Source: Ruegeria sp. AD91A (GTDB lineage: Bacteria > Pseudomonadota > Alphaproteobacteria > Rhodobacterales > Rhodobacteraceae). Taken from it: a stretch of 64,000 bases of DNA. Shown in pieces: positions 43,468 through 52,526 of the stretch. The notes below the pieces were generated by a model that ran no database searches, was not told the origin of the DNA, and saw only the letters and a list, made by a program, of their open reading frames with translations. The stretch is taken from NCBI RefSeq assembly GCF_003443535.1, contig NZ_CP031946.1:3103001-3167000 (forward strand), written 5' to 3'. Within the stretch, counting starts at the first letter, position 1. Each line of letters starts with the position of its first letter. The position numbers and the translations under genes are program-made.

Positions 43468-43482
43468 ATTCACGTTTTGTTC
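43468..43482. promoter_or_regulatory. LexA-like box upstream of dnaE2
   Basis: ATTC-ACGTTTT-GTTC differs by one base from GTTC-N7-GTTC and sits 16 bases before the dnaE2 ATG. It shares the TTTTGTTCTT...TTCGAG flank with the imuB box. Confidence 0.7.
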
Positions 43483-43560
43483 TTTTTCGAGTCCTTTGCG
43501 CAGGAAACGGGTCGCTTGGGCCTGATCGCATGGGCATGGTCAGCGAAAAGGAGACCCGAG

Positions 43561-44025
43561 ATGTTCAAAATCACCGCTCTGCCAACCGACGAAGTCCGCG
43601 ACCTTCAGGCAGGTGGCCCGGATGCGTATGGTTCAACGCCGGAACGCGCCATTTCGACGGGCGCCGGCAACCCGTGTCGCCATTGCTTGCAGAACATTCC
43701 CGAAGGCGAAAATATGCTGATACTGGCACATCGGCCTTTTTTAGAGACACATCCCTATGCGGAAACCGGACCGATCTTTCTGTGTGCCACGCCGTGCGAC
43801 CGGTATGAGGGAGACACGCTTCCCGAGATTCTGACCTCCTCGTCCGAATACCTGATCAAGGGTTACGGTGCGGATGACAGGATCGTCTATGGCACCGGGG
43901 CGATCACGCTCAGCGACCAGATCGGCGCAAAAGTGGCGGACATCTTTGCCCGCGCAGATGTCGATTACATTCACGTCCGGTCTGCTCGAAACAACTGCTA
44001 TCAGGCGCGAATAGACCGCGCCTAA
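43561..44025 (+). CDS. DUF1203 protein
   Basis: The 154-residue protein matches DUF1203: F-K-I-T-A-L-P at the start, N-P-C-R-H-C-L near residue 41, E-N-M-L-I-L-A-H-R-P-F near 52, G-P-I-F-L-C near 72 and C-terminal Y-I-H-V-R-S-A-R-N-N-C-Y-Q. The domain is uncharacterised; it is cytoplasmic. AAAGGAGACCCGAG precedes the ATG. Divergent from dnaE2, it shares a 109-base intergenic region, so the LexA-like box might influence it too. Its stop overlaps the stop of the convergent ABC ATPase gene. Confidence 0.87.
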   Translation: MFKITALPTDEVRDLQAGGPDAYGSTPERAISTGAGNPCRHCLQNIPEGENMLILAHRPFLETHPYAETGPIFLCATPCDRYEGDTLPEILTSSSEYLIKGYGADDRIVYGTGAITLSDQIGAKVADIFARADVDYIHVRSARNNCYQARIDRA

Positions 44026-45047
44026 AGCTTGACCCGGTGCATCCCGCGGCGTGGCTGATCCTGATCATCCATCGGGGCATCACCTGTGCGGCTGGATGTC
44101 AGCGCCAGGAACACATCCTCCAGATCCGCTTCTTCAGTGCGGACGTCGCGGATGCGAATACCTGCGGTGCGCACGGCTTCCAGAACCTGCTCGGCGCTGG
44201 TCTGGGCGCTGCGATATTGCAGTACAAGGCTGCCATCATCGCGCAATGTCGCCGCAACGCCTTCTGCTGTGGGCAAATCGGTAACTGGGCTGTCCGGCAC
44301 AATCACCATTGTCCGGCTGTCCATGCGCCCCAGCAGATTTGCGGTACTGTCCTGAGCGATCTTTTCGCCGTGGTTGATGATGGCGATTTCGTCACACATC
44401 TCTTGCGCTTCTTCCAGATAGTGGGTGGTCAGGATAATCGTCATACCCTGTTCGTTCAGCTTCCGCACATTGGCCCACAGCATCTGACGCAGTTCGATAT
44501 CCACGCCTGCCGTGGGTTCGTCCAACACCAGGATTTTGGGGTGATGGACCAGCGCCTTGGCCAGTAGCAGCCGCCGCCGCATCCCGCCCGACAGCGTGCG
44601 GGCATAGGCCTCGGCCTTGTCGCTGAGGCCGACCAGTTCAAGGATTTCATCGCTGCGGCGTTCGGATTTCGGAACGCCGTACAGGCCTGCCTGTACTTCC
44701 AAGGCACCACGCGGGGTGAAGAACGGGTCAAGGTTCAGTTCTTGCGGCATGACACCAATCGCGGCGCGGGACTGTCGCGGATTCTGATCCTGATCGAAAC
44801 CCCAGATCGATACACGGCCCGAAGACTTCACCACCAACCCGGCGAGAATATTGATCAGGGTCGATTTCCCGGCGCCATTCGGGCCCAGAAGTCCAAAAAC
44901 CGAACCCCTGGGAACAGTCAAATCAATGCCTTTCAGCGCGTGTTTCTCAGGCTGACCCTTGCCGCCACGATATGTCTTGCGCAGACCTTCGATCCTGATT
45001 GCCGCATCGCTCATGTGGCTCTTGCCCCCGGATTGCTCATCGCTCAT
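44022..45047 (-). CDS. ABC transporter ATP-binding protein
   Basis: The 341-residue protein has Walker A G-P-N-G-A-G-K-S-T near residue 55, the signature L-S-G-G-M-R-R-R near 150, Walker B I-L-V-L-D-E-P and the switch His in L-T-T-H-Y-L-E-E-A. It is of the CcmA/DrrA type, which partners an ABC-2 permease, and has a DUF4162-like C-terminal extension. No permease gene is beside it in this window, which is unusual for this type. An alternative start at 45014 (MSDAAIRIEGL) would drop 11 residues. Confidence 0.9.
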   Translation of the reverse strand: MSDEQSGGKSHMSDAAIRIEGLRKTYRGGKGQPEKHALKGIDLTVPRGSVFGLLGPNGAGKSTLINILAGLVVKSSGRVSIWGFDQDQNPRQSRAAIGVMPQELNLDPFFTPRGALEVQAGLYGVPKSERRSDEILELVGLSDKAEAYARTLSGGMRRRLLLAKALVHHPKILVLDEPTAGVDIELRQMLWANVRKLNEQGMTIILTTHYLEEAQEMCDEIAIINHGEKIAQDSTANLLGRMDSRTMVIVPDSPVTDLPTAEGVAATLRDDGSLVLQYRSAQTSAEQVLEAVRTAGIRIRDVRTEEADLEDVFLALTSSRTGDAPMDDQDQPRRGMHRVKL

Positions 45048-45101
45048 AAACGCACCTAATGCATGCCCGCGAGGCCGACAACCGAAGAAGGATCGCTAGC
45101 C

Positions 45102-45272
45102 GTGACCATCGAAGCGCCGGAAACCAAGATCGTCGAAACCGACCGTGTCGCCTGTGACGGCGGCGAAGGCGCATTGGGCCATCCGCGCGTCTGGCTGCAA
45201 ATCCCCGAGGATACAGGCTGGGTCGAATGCCCGTATTGCGACTGTAAATATGTGCTGAAGGGTACCGAATAG
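45102..45272 (+). CDS. NDUFS6-type zinc-finger protein
   Basis: The 56-residue protein has [17 protein letters not shown] and W-V-E-C-P-Y-C-D, the three-Cys/one-His zinc site of the NDUFS6 family, accessory subunits of alphaproteobacterial and mitochondrial complex I. The GTG start with AAGGA ten bases upstream is preferred over the ATG at 45063, which adds 13 residues. It is divergent from the ABC ATPase gene and not near nuo genes. Confidence 0.9.
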   Translation: MTIEAPETKIVETDRVACDGGEGALGHPRVWLQIPEDTGWVECPYCDCKYVLKGTE

Positions 45273-45360
45273 GGCTGATTGCCCGACTAACCGGGTTTTG
45301 CCCAAATCTTGCCTCGGTTATCATGTTAGTGCTTTGGCGCAACCAAAGCAGGGATACGTG

Positions 45361-45831
45361 ATGACCGGAATTTCGGCCACTGACAATGTTAACCCGGTTT
45401 TCGGCTGGGTTGGGTTCTGCATCGCGTCTTTGGCGTTGTTTGCTGCGTTGTTTGTATTCTGGGCGGGGCCCTTTGTACCTCAGCAGACTGCGGGTGTGTC
45501 GCTGGGCGAACTGGCCGCCGAGATCGGCAAATCGACCCTAAGGGCCGCCGCGGGGATGGAACAACCCGAGCCTGTTGCCCGCGCCCGCGATCTGGATGAT
45601 TTCCTGCGGATCGGTGTCGCCATGCTTGGCGGGCTTGCGATCGTCATCTCGGCCGTTGGCATCCTGCGTCACGAAAAGCGGCGCCCCGCCATCGCCGGAA
45701 TGGTTATCGGCACGGGGGCAATCCTTTTCCAGTTCTTTGCCTTTGCATTTTTTGCTTTCCTTGGCGTGTTGGTAATCATGGCTTTGCTGAACAGTTTCTC
45801 TGACGTCTTCTCGGGGCTGTTTGGCGGTTAG
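45361..45831 (+). CDS. Inner-membrane hypothetical protein
   Basis: The 156-residue product from the ATG at 45361 has three hydrophobic helices: residues about 15-37, 80-100 and 110-140. Between them is a polar stretch (about 40-75) with A-A-G-M-E-Q-P-E-P-V-A-R-A-R-D-L-D-D-F. No domain recognised. It lies 70 bases upstream of polA on the same strand; a link is not implied. Confidence 0.7.
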   Translation: MTGISATDNVNPVFGWVGFCIASLALFAALFVFWAGPFVPQQTAGVSLGELAAEIGKSTLRAAAGMEQPEPVARARDLDDFLRIGVAMLGGLAIVISAVGILRHEKRRPAIAGMVIGTGAILFQFFAFAFFAFLGVLVIMALLNSFSDVFSGLFGG

Positions 45832-45901
45832 GCTGCGTTCTTGGCTGGTCAGCCGCGCGACCCTGTGGCAGAACCGTCCCTGACCGATAGGGAGCGCGCG
45901 C

Positions 45902-48700
45902 ATGAGCAAATTCGGAAAAGGGTGTCACCTGCATCTGATCGACGGATCGGCTTTTATTTTCAGGGCCTATCACGCGCTGCCACCGCTGACCCGCAAGTCG
46001 GATGGTTTGCCGATTGGGGCGGTGTCCGGGTTCTGCAACATGCTTCAAAAATATGTCGAAGGGAACGCCGGGCCGGATGCACCGACGCATGTGGCGGTGA
46101 TATTCGACAAGGGCTCGCACACATTCCGGAATGATCTGTACGACCTTTACAAGGCTAATCGCGAAGCGATGCCCGAGGACCTGCGCCCGCAAATACCGCT
46201 GACCCGTGAGGCGACAAAAGCGTTCAACATCGCCTGCAGGGAACTCGAAGGTTATGAGGCAGACGACATCATCGCCACTCTCGCCGTGCAAGCGCGCGAG
46301 GCAGGGGGGCGCGTGACCATCGTAAGTTCCGACAAGGATTTGATGCAGTTGGTCGGTGACGGTGTCGAGATGCTCGATGCGATGAAGAACAAGCGTATTG
46401 ATCGGGACGGGGTGATCGAGAAGTTTGGAGTTGGCCCCGAGCGCGTTGTGGATGTTCAGGCGCTGGCCGGCGATTCCGTTGACAACGTGCCGGGCGCTCC
46501 GGGTATCGGGGTCAAGACGGCTGCCCTTCTGATCAACGAATACGGTGATCTGGAAACACTGCTGGACCGTGCTGAAGAAATCAAACAGCCCAAGCGCCGG
46601 CAAACCCTGATCGAAAAGCGCGATCAGATCAAACTATCTAAGAAACTGGTGCAGTTGGACGAGAACACGCCGCTGGATTTCACGCTGGATGACCTTGAAG
46701 TGCGGGAGCCCGATGCAGAGACCCTGCTGGGTTTTCTGGCGGATATGGAGTTTCGCACACTGACCAAACGGATTGCAGACAAGCTGGGGGCCGAAGCACC
46801 GGTCATCGCCGACGCACCGGTGCCTGCGGCCAAGGAAGTTGAGGCTGAGGCGATTCCGTTTGACGCTGAGAAGTATGAATGTGTCCGTGATGCAGTGGCT
46901 CTGCAAAAGTGGATTGATCAGGCCCATGAGCGCGGCTGGGTTGCGGTGGATACCGAAACCACCGGTCTGAATGAGATGATCGCCGATCTGGTCGGTATTT
47001 CGCTGTGTGTCGAGGCCGGAGAAGCCTGTTACATCCCGCTGACCCATCGCGATGGCGCAGCGGATGATCTGTTCGGCTCAGATGCGCTGGCTGAAGGGCA
47101 GATGCCGCTGGATGAGGCGCTGACACTACTGAAACCGATGCTAGAGGACCCCTCGATCCTCAAAATCGGGCAGAACATGAAATACGACGCCAAGATATTC
47201 AGGCGTCACGGCATCAATGTGACCCCCATCGATGATACGATGCTGATGTCCTACGCCATGCACGGTGGCGAGCATGGGCACGGGATGGACACATTGTCCG
47301 AGAGATACCTGACACACACACCGATCCCGATCAAACCGCTGCTGGGGTCGGGCAAGTCTGCAATCACCTTCGACAAGGTGCCGATAGACGAGGCCACAGC
47401 CTATGCCGCCGAGGATGCCGACATCACCCTGCGCTTGTGGAAACTGTTCAAGCCGCAGCTTCACCGCGTGCAGGTGACAACTGTCTACGAGACGCTTGAA
47501 CGCCCGCTGGTGCCGGTTCTGACGGAAATGGAGATGCACGGCATAAAGGTCGACCGCGATGTGCTGAGCCGTATGTCCAACGCTTTTGCACAGAAAATGG
47601 CCGGTTTAGAGGCTGAAATCCACGAGCTGGCCGGAGAAACCTTCAACGTCGGCTCGCCCGCGCAATTGGGCGAGATCCTTTTCGACAAGATGGGTCTTGA
47701 GGGCGGCAAGAAGGGAAAGACCGGCAAGTATTCGACCGGCGCCGATGTGCTGGAAGATCTGGCGACCGAGCATGAATTGCCGCGCCGGGTCCTGGACTGG
47801 CGTCAGCTGTCCAAGCTGAAATCGACCTATACGGACGCGCTACAGACCCATATCAACCCCGACACGGGCCGGGTACATACGTCTTATGCTATCACCGGGG
47901 CGAATACGGGGCGTCTGGCTTCGACCGATCCCAACCTGCAGAACATCCCGGTGCGCACCGAGGAGGGCCGCCGCATCCGCGAGGCCTTCGTGGCCGAGCC
48001 GGGCAATGTGCTGGTCAGTCTCGACTACAGCCAGATCGAGCTGCGCATCCTGGCGCATATCGCCGACATTCCGGCCCTGAAACAGGCGTTTGCGGATGGG
48101 CTGGACATTCACGCGATGACGGCGTCCGAGATGTTCGACGTGCCGCTGGATGAGATGACGCCGGATATCCGTCGTCAGGCCAAGGCGATCAACTTTGGCG
48201 TGATCTATGGCATCTCGGGCTTCGGCCTGGCACGCAACCTGCGCATCCCGCGGGCCGAGGCACAGGGATTCATCGACCGCTATTTCGAACGCTTCCCGGG
48301 CATTCGCCAGTATATGGATGACACGGTGACATTTGCCAAAGAGCACGGCTATGTCCAAACCCTGTTCGGGCGCAAAATCCACACGCCCGAGATCAACGCC
48401 AAGGGGCCACATGCCGGCTTCTCGCGTCGGGCGGCTATCAATGCGCCGATTCAGGGCACAGCGGCGGATGTGATCCGGCGCGCGATGGTTCGAATGCCGG
48501 GTGCGATCAATGGGCTGTCCGCCAAAATGCTGTTGCAGGTCCATGACGAATTGTTGTTCGAAGTGGCCGAAGACGCGGTGGATCCGCTGATCGACGTGGC
48601 GCGCGACGTGATGGAAGGTGCGTCCGACCCGGCGGTGAGGCTGGATGTGAAGCTGAATGTGGATGCCGGCCAGGGTGCGAACTGGGCCGAGGCACACTAG
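45902..48700 (+). CDS. polA: DNA polymerase I
   Basis: The 932-residue protein has all three PolI domains. 5'-3' nuclease: H-L-H-L-I-D-G-S-A-F-I-F-R-A-Y-H-A at the start and E-G-Y-E-A-D-D-I-I-A-T near 112. 3'-5' proofreading: V-A-V-D-T-E-T-T-G-L near 345 retains the D-x-E metal ligands, so the exonuclease is probably active. Polymerase: S-L-D-Y-S-Q-I-E-L-R-I-L-A-H near 705, R-R-Q-A-K-A-I-N-F-G-V-I-Y-G and V-H-D-E-L-L-F-E. It fills gaps in excision repair and removes RNA primers. The ATG follows GGGAGCGCGC. Confidence 0.98.
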   Translation: MSKFGKGCHLHLIDGSAFIFRAYHALPPLTRKSDGLPIGAVSGFCNMLQKYVEGNAGPDAPTHVAVIFDKGSHTFRNDLYDLYKANREAMPEDLRPQIPLTREATKAFNIACRELEGYEADDIIATLAVQAREAGGRVTIVSSDKDLMQLVGDGVEMLDAMKNKRIDRDGVIEKFGVGPERVVDVQALAGDSVDNVPGAPGIGVKTAALLINEYGDLETLLDRAEEIKQPKRRQTLIEKRDQIKLSKKLVQLDENTPLDFTLDDLEVREPDAETLLGFLADMEFRTLTKRIADKLGAEAPVIADAPVPAAKEVEAEAIPFDAEKYECVRDAVALQKWIDQAHERGWVAVDTETTGLNEMIADLVGISLCVEAGEACYIPLTHRDGAADDLFGSDALAEGQMPLDEALTLLKPMLEDPSILKIGQNMKYDAKIFRRHGINVTPIDDTMLMSYAMHGGEHGHGMDTLSERYLTHTPIPIKPLLGSGKSAITFDKVPIDEATAYAAEDADITLRLWKLFKPQLHRVQVTTVYETLERPLVPVLTEMEMHGIKVDRDVLSRMSNAFAQKMAGLEAEIHELAGETFNVGSPAQLGEILFDKMGLEGGKKGKTGKYSTGADVLEDLATEHELPRRVLDWRQLSKLKSTYTDALQTHINPDTGRVHTSYAITGANTGRLASTDPNLQNIPVRTEEGRRIREAFVAEPGNVLVSLDYSQIELRILAHIADIPALKQAFADGLDIHAMTASEMFDVPLDEMTPDIRRQAKAINFGVIYGISGFGLARNLRIPRAEAQGFIDRYFERFPGIRQYMDDTVTFAKEHGYVQTLFGRKIHTPEINAKGPHAGFSRRAAINAPIQGTAADVIRRAMVRMPGAINGLSAKMLLQVHDELLFEVAEDAVDPLIDVARDVMEGASDPAVRLDVKLNVDAGQGANWAEAH

Positions 48701-48706
48701 CGGCGC

Positions 48707-48731
48707 TGGGTCAGCCCCGTGGCCTGACCCA
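48707..48731. terminator. Stem-loop between convergent polA and DUF2798 genes
   Basis: TGGGTCAG-(9 bases)-CTGACCCA is a perfect 8-bp stem overlapping the DUF2798 stop. There is no T-tract on either side, so termination is only possible. Confidence 0.35.
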
Positions 48732-48950
48732 CCCTTCGACCATACGTTTGACCGAAGGTCCAAGGACCAGGATCACCGTGAAAGCGATGGGCCAGCAAAA
48801 GGCCCAGGACGCCATCCAGTCACTAAGCGTTTCAGGGTGGAACCCCACTGCTTTGACTGTGGCGATTCCGGTGACAATGCACGACATCAGGCCTGACATG
48901 ATCAGTCCAAAGATGGCATGGGCAAAGCGGGCAGGGATCATATCGGACAT
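48711..48950 (-). CDS. DUF2798 small membrane protein
   Basis: The 79-residue protein from the ATG at 48950 (MSDMIPARFAHAIFGLIMSG) has two hydrophobic helices separated by K-A-V-G-F-H-P-E-T-L-S-D-W-M-A-S-W-A-F-C-W-P-I-A, the DUF2798 pattern. Function unknown. The longer ORF to 49085 overlaps the next gene. Confidence 0.82.
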   Translation of the reverse strand: MSDMIPARFAHAIFGLIMSGLMSCIVTGIATVKAVGFHPETLSDWMASWAFCWPIAFTVILVLGPSVKRMVEGWVRPRG

Positions 48951-49015
48951 CCTCGAAAACGGGTCGCCCGATATGTGCGCCATTCGTGCAGCGATTTCCA
49001 GACGGATGACCGGTG

Positions 49016-49771
49016 TTAACGTCGCATCCATGCCAGGGTCGCAGCCGTTCGAGTGGTTGAAGGCGTGTACTCGGCACTGACCCAACCGACATAACCGGTA
49101 TCGTCCATTGCCTCGAAAAGCTGCGCGAAATCCGTGGGCCCGCGCCCCGGTTCAGAACGTTCAGGGGCGGCCCCGATCTGGGCATGGACAACATTTGGGT
49201 GAAAACGCTCCCAGACGGCCAACGCGTCGCCGTGGATCATGTGCGCGTGAAAACTGTCATATTGCAGACCGACATTCGGGCGATCCACACTGCCCAGTAC
49301 CTCGGCCGCCAGATCATAGTCGTTCAGAAAATAACCGGGTTGGGAAATCGGATTGAGGGGTTCGATCGTGAAAGCCTGGTGCGGCGCGATATCGGCGGCC
49401 CACTGTAAGTTGTGCACGAAGCAGTCCATCGCATCCGTCCCGACAGCGTATCCCGACATGATGTGAATGAAGCCCGGCTTCAGCACTTCGGCATAACGCA
49501 GAACGCGGCGGATATCTGACTGAAACCGAGCAGCATCGCCCGGGGTGGCGGCATAACCCGGTGCGCCGCCGGTATAATTCGGCGGAGGGGAGTTGATCAG
49601 AACCAAATCGAGCCCGTTGGCCAGCAAGGCACGTTGGGTTTCTTTTGCCGCAAGTTCGTAGGGAAAGAGAATCTCGACCGCTTGGAACCCGGCGTCTGCG
49701 GCTGCCCGAAACCGGTCCAGATACGGAAGTTCGGTAAAGAGCAAAGAGATATTCGCGGCGAATTTTGGCAT
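49016..49771 (-). CDS. Hydroxypyruvate isomerase-family TIM-barrel protein
   Basis: The 251-residue protein matches Hyi/OtnI: M-P-K-F-A-A-N-I-S-L-L-F-T-E, A-G-F-Q-A-V-E-I-L-F-P-Y, F-T-I-E-P-L-N, V-G-L-Q-Y-D-S-F-H-A and V-H-A-Q-I-G at the metal site, with W-V-S-A-E-Y-T-P near the end. These xylose-isomerase-like barrels interconvert hydroxypyruvate and tartronate semialdehyde or 2-oxo-tetronates. Glyoxylate or tetronate genes are not visible here, so the substrate is open. Confidence 0.88.
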   Translation of the reverse strand: MPKFAANISLLFTELPYLDRFRAAADAGFQAVEILFPYELAAKETQRALLANGLDLVLINSPPPNYTGGAPGYAATPGDAARFQSDIRRVLRYAEVLKPGFIHIMSGYAVGTDAMDCFVHNLQWAADIAPHQAFTIEPLNPISQPGYFLNDYDLAAEVLGSVDRPNVGLQYDSFHAHMIHGDALAVWERFHPNVVHAQIGAAPERSEPGRGPTDFAQLFEAMDDTGYVGWVSAEYTPSTTRTAATLAWMRR

Positions 49772-49945
49772 GGCGGCCCTTGGAAAGCTGGTGGGCCGAC
49801 CTTACCCGCGCACAGATTTCTGTGAAAGTGACAGAAAACGACAGTTTGTCGAAATTCGACCAGATCGAACCAATGAAATCGGAAACGCTTTTGGTATCAC
49901 GGCGAATCATTTTTCCGGCGTCGTGCCAATAGAAGGTTCGAAACG

Positions 49946-50896
49946 ATGGCGATGAGCCCAGACCCCGTACGCGGGAACAGCCTTTCTGCGTCCGCGGGGC
50001 AGTATTCTGCCTTGTCGGGCAACGGGTTGGCCGTGGCCTCGATGCTGACCTGGGCGGCCGGGTTTCCGGCGGCCGAAGTGCTGTTGCAAACATGGCCGCC
50101 CGTTGCCTTGTTGGCCGCGCGACTGGCGCTGGCCGTATTGGTGATGGTGCCGGTCTGGGTGATCATGGACGGACCGCACCGGGTTGTTTCGGCCCGCTGG
50201 GGTCATGCAATGATCGTCGGTGGCTTTGGGATTGGGTTGGGAATGTTCCTGCTGATCATAGCGCAAAAGCTGACCGACCCGGTGACGGTGGCAATCATCG
50301 TCTCTTGCGCGCCCTTGGTGGCCACATTGCTTGAATTGGCTGCTGGCACACGCCGGTTGAAGTGGAACTTTGCGCTGGGCGTACTTGTGTCGATTGTCGG
50401 CGGGCTGATCGCCACCAGCGCTCTGGCTCCGGCACAGTTGGGCCTGGGCGCGGCCTGTGCGGTTGTGTCAACGGTGCTGTTTTGCTGGGCGAGCATGGCA
50501 ACCGCCCGGGACTTCCCCGAGCTCAGCCAGACCGGGCGTACGACGATCACCTTTGTCGGAGGACTGGCTATGGCGTCGCTGCTGATATTCGGATCGGCGC
50601 AATTTGGCATGGAAGTGAAGCCTGCAACTGCATTTGATGTGCAACAGGCAGGCATGTTGATGATCTATGCGCTCATTTCCATGGGCCTCAGTCAGGTATT
50701 TTTCATCACCTCCGTCGGCAAGCTGGGCGTTGCATTGGCCTCTTTTCACATCAATGTTGCCCCGTTCTACGTCATGTTGATCATGCTGATGATAGGGGAC
50801 GAGTGGAACTGGACCCGGGCGCTGGGTGCGGGCGTTGTTGCATTGGCTGTCGTGCTGGCACAGGATCGCACGCCCCGGTCAGCTCAGGTCGGCTGA
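49946..50896 (+). CDS. EamA/DMT-family transporter
   Basis: The 316-residue protein has ten predicted helices and typical EamA repeats (W-A-A-G-F-P-A-A-E-V-L-L near residue 36 and the second half L-G-V-A-L-A-S-F-H-I-N-V-A-P-F-Y-V-M-L). The soluble leader of about 25 residues suggests the start could be later, but no better ribosome-binding site is seen. It ends 18 bases inside the convergent DUF1285 gene. Cargo unknown. This is the third EamA gene of the window. Confidence 0.87.
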   Translation: MAMSPDPVRGNSLSASAGQYSALSGNGLAVASMLTWAAGFPAAEVLLQTWPPVALLAARLALAVLVMVPVWVIMDGPHRVVSARWGHAMIVGGFGIGLGMFLLIIAQKLTDPVTVAIIVSCAPLVATLLELAAGTRRLKWNFALGVLVSIVGGLIATSALAPAQLGLGAACAVVSTVLFCWASMATARDFPELSQTGRTTITFVGGLAMASLLIFGSAQFGMEVKPATAFDVQQAGMLMIYALISMGLSQVFFITSVGKLGVALASFHINVAPFYVMLIMLMIGDEWNWTRALGAGVVALAVVLAQDRTPRSAQVG

Positions 50897-51466
50897 GGGG
50901 ATCAGGCCAAAGAACTGCCCGCCTGACCAAACACCAAACCAGCCGTCATGATGCGTTCCGATCTCGACGAGGCGGTAGAAGCTTTTGCGATCTATGCGGG
51001 CTTCGAGGTTGGCGCGGATCAATATGTAGGGTGAGGGTTCTTCCGTTTCCGGGTCAATAACAATCCGGATTGGATGGTCAACTCCGGCCACGGCCCTATC
51101 GCCGACATGGGTTGTGAAGGTCAGAGACTGGTTCTTGCCATCCCCGTCCCGGTCGAAATCCACAGCAACAAACGGCGCGTCTTCGACAGTGATTCCCACC
51201 TTCTCGACAGGCGTGACGAGGTAGTATTTGCCCTCCTCCTTCTTAAGAATTGAGGAAAAAAGCTTCACAAGCTCGAAACGGTTGATGGGTGAGCCTAAAT
51301 AACTCCAAGTGCCATCTTTTGCGATCTTGATGTCCAGATCGCCGCAAAACGGAGGATTCCAGAGGTGAACGGGCGGTAAACCCTTGGTTTTGGCCGCTTT
51401 GACTGATGCCGCCAGACCATCAGGCGAGGGTTTCACAGGTTTTTGTCCGCTCATTGCTTTTGCCAT
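50879..51466 (-). CDS. DUF1285 protein
   Basis: The 195-residue protein matches DUF1285: P-P-F-C-G-D-L-D-I-K-I-A-K-D-G-T-W-S-Y-L-G-S-P-I near residue 40, K-L-F-S-S-I-L, Y-Y-L-V-T-P-V-E-K-V and C-terminal R-K-S-F-Y-R-L-V-E. The fold is known but not its function. It is divergent from the moxR operon, with only 52 bases between starts. A second in-frame ATG at 51454 is possible. Confidence 0.87.
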   Translation of the reverse strand: MAKAMSGQKPVKPSPDGLAASVKAAKTKGLPPVHLWNPPFCGDLDIKIAKDGTWSYLGSPINRFELVKLFSSILKKEEGKYYLVTPVEKVGITVEDAPFVAVDFDRDGDGKNQSLTFTTHVGDRAVAGVDHPIRIVIDPETEEPSPYILIRANLEARIDRKSFYRLVEIGTHHDGWFGVWSGGQFFGLIPSADLS

Positions 51467-51518
51467 TTCCTCTCAGCGCGATACACTTCAATCATATTAC
51501 TCCACGGAAGGGAAAGTC

Positions 51519-52526
51519 ATGACCGAACCTGCCGACCTCGTAGCCGAGATCGAAGCGCTGGAAAACAAGCTGCAAGAGGCCAAGGCCTCGATCACCCGCC
51601 GCTTCATCGGGCAGGAGAGGGTCGTGGACCTGACTCTGACCGCGCTTTTGTGTGGCGGCCATGCCCTTCTGATCGGTCTGCCGGGGTTGGGCAAAACGCG
51701 TCTGGTCGAGACCCTGTCAACGGTGATGGGCCTGCATGGCAACCGCATTCAATTCACGCCCGACCTGATGCCCGCCGATATTCTGGGCTCTGAGGTGTTG
51801 GATACTGCCGACGATGGCAGCCGCCATTTCCGTTTCATTCCCGGCCCGATCTTCTGTCAGCTGTTGATGGCGGACGAGATCAACCGGGCAAGTCCACGGA
51901 CCCAGTCGGCGCTGTTGCAGGCGATGCAGGAACGTACAGTGACCGTAGCGGGTGAGGATCGTTCATTGGGTACACCGTTCCATGTGCTGGCAACGCAAAA
52001 CCCGATTGAACAGGAGGGCACCTATCCGCTGCCCGAAGCTCAGCTTGACCGATTTCTGGTGCAGATCGATGTCGAATACCCCGACCGTCAGACCGAGCGG
52101 GATATTCTGCTGGCCACAACCGGGGTTGAAGAAGACGAAGCGCATCAGATTTTCAGCAAGGAAGAGTTGCTGGCTGCGCAGGTCCTGTTGCGTAGGATGC
52201 CGGTCGGAGAATCCGTCGTTGAACTGATCCTTGATCTTGTCCGAGCCTTCCGTCCTGAAGAAACAGGAGTATCCGAACGGGTTGCCGAAACCGTGGCCTG
52301 GGGCCCGGGTCCTCGTGCAGCGCAGGCGCTGATGATGACGGTGCGGGCGCGTGCGATGTTGCAGGGACGTCTGGCACCCAATGCCGAAGATGTTCTGGAT
52401 ATGGCGCGCCCGGTGCTCAGCCATCGGATGGCACTGAACTTTGCGGCACGGGCGCGCGGTGACAGTCTCGCTGATCTGATCGACTCGACCGCTGTTGGAC
52501 TGATCCGAACCGAGGCAGCGGCGTGA
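51519..52526 (+). CDS. MoxR-family AAA+ ATPase
   Basis: The 335-residue protein has Walker A G-L-P-G-L-G-K-T near 52, Walker B L-L-M-A-D-E-I-N-R-A-S-P-R-T-Q-S-A-L-L-Q-A-M-Q-E near 116, and A-T-Q-N-P-I-E-Q-E-G-T-Y-P-L-P-E-A-Q-L-D-R-F, the MoxR subgroup usually paired with DUF58/VWA genes. It acts as a chaperone-like ATPase for envelope complexes. GGAAGGGAAAGTC precedes the ATG. First gene of a four-gene operon; the DUF58 start overlaps its stop (GTGA). Confidence 0.94.
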   Translation: MTEPADLVAEIEALENKLQEAKASITRRFIGQERVVDLTLTALLCGGHALLIGLPGLGKTRLVETLSTVMGLHGNRIQFTPDLMPADILGSEVLDTADDGSRHFRFIPGPIFCQLLMADEINRASPRTQSALLQAMQERTVTVAGEDRSLGTPFHVLATQNPIEQEGTYPLPEAQLDRFLVQIDVEYPDRQTERDILLATTGVEEDEAHQIFSKEELLAAQVLLRRMPVGESVVELILDLVRAFRPEETGVSERVAETVAWGPGPRAAQALMMTVRARAMLQGRLAPNAEDVLDMARPVLSHRMALNFAARARGDSLADLIDSTAVGLIRTEAAA

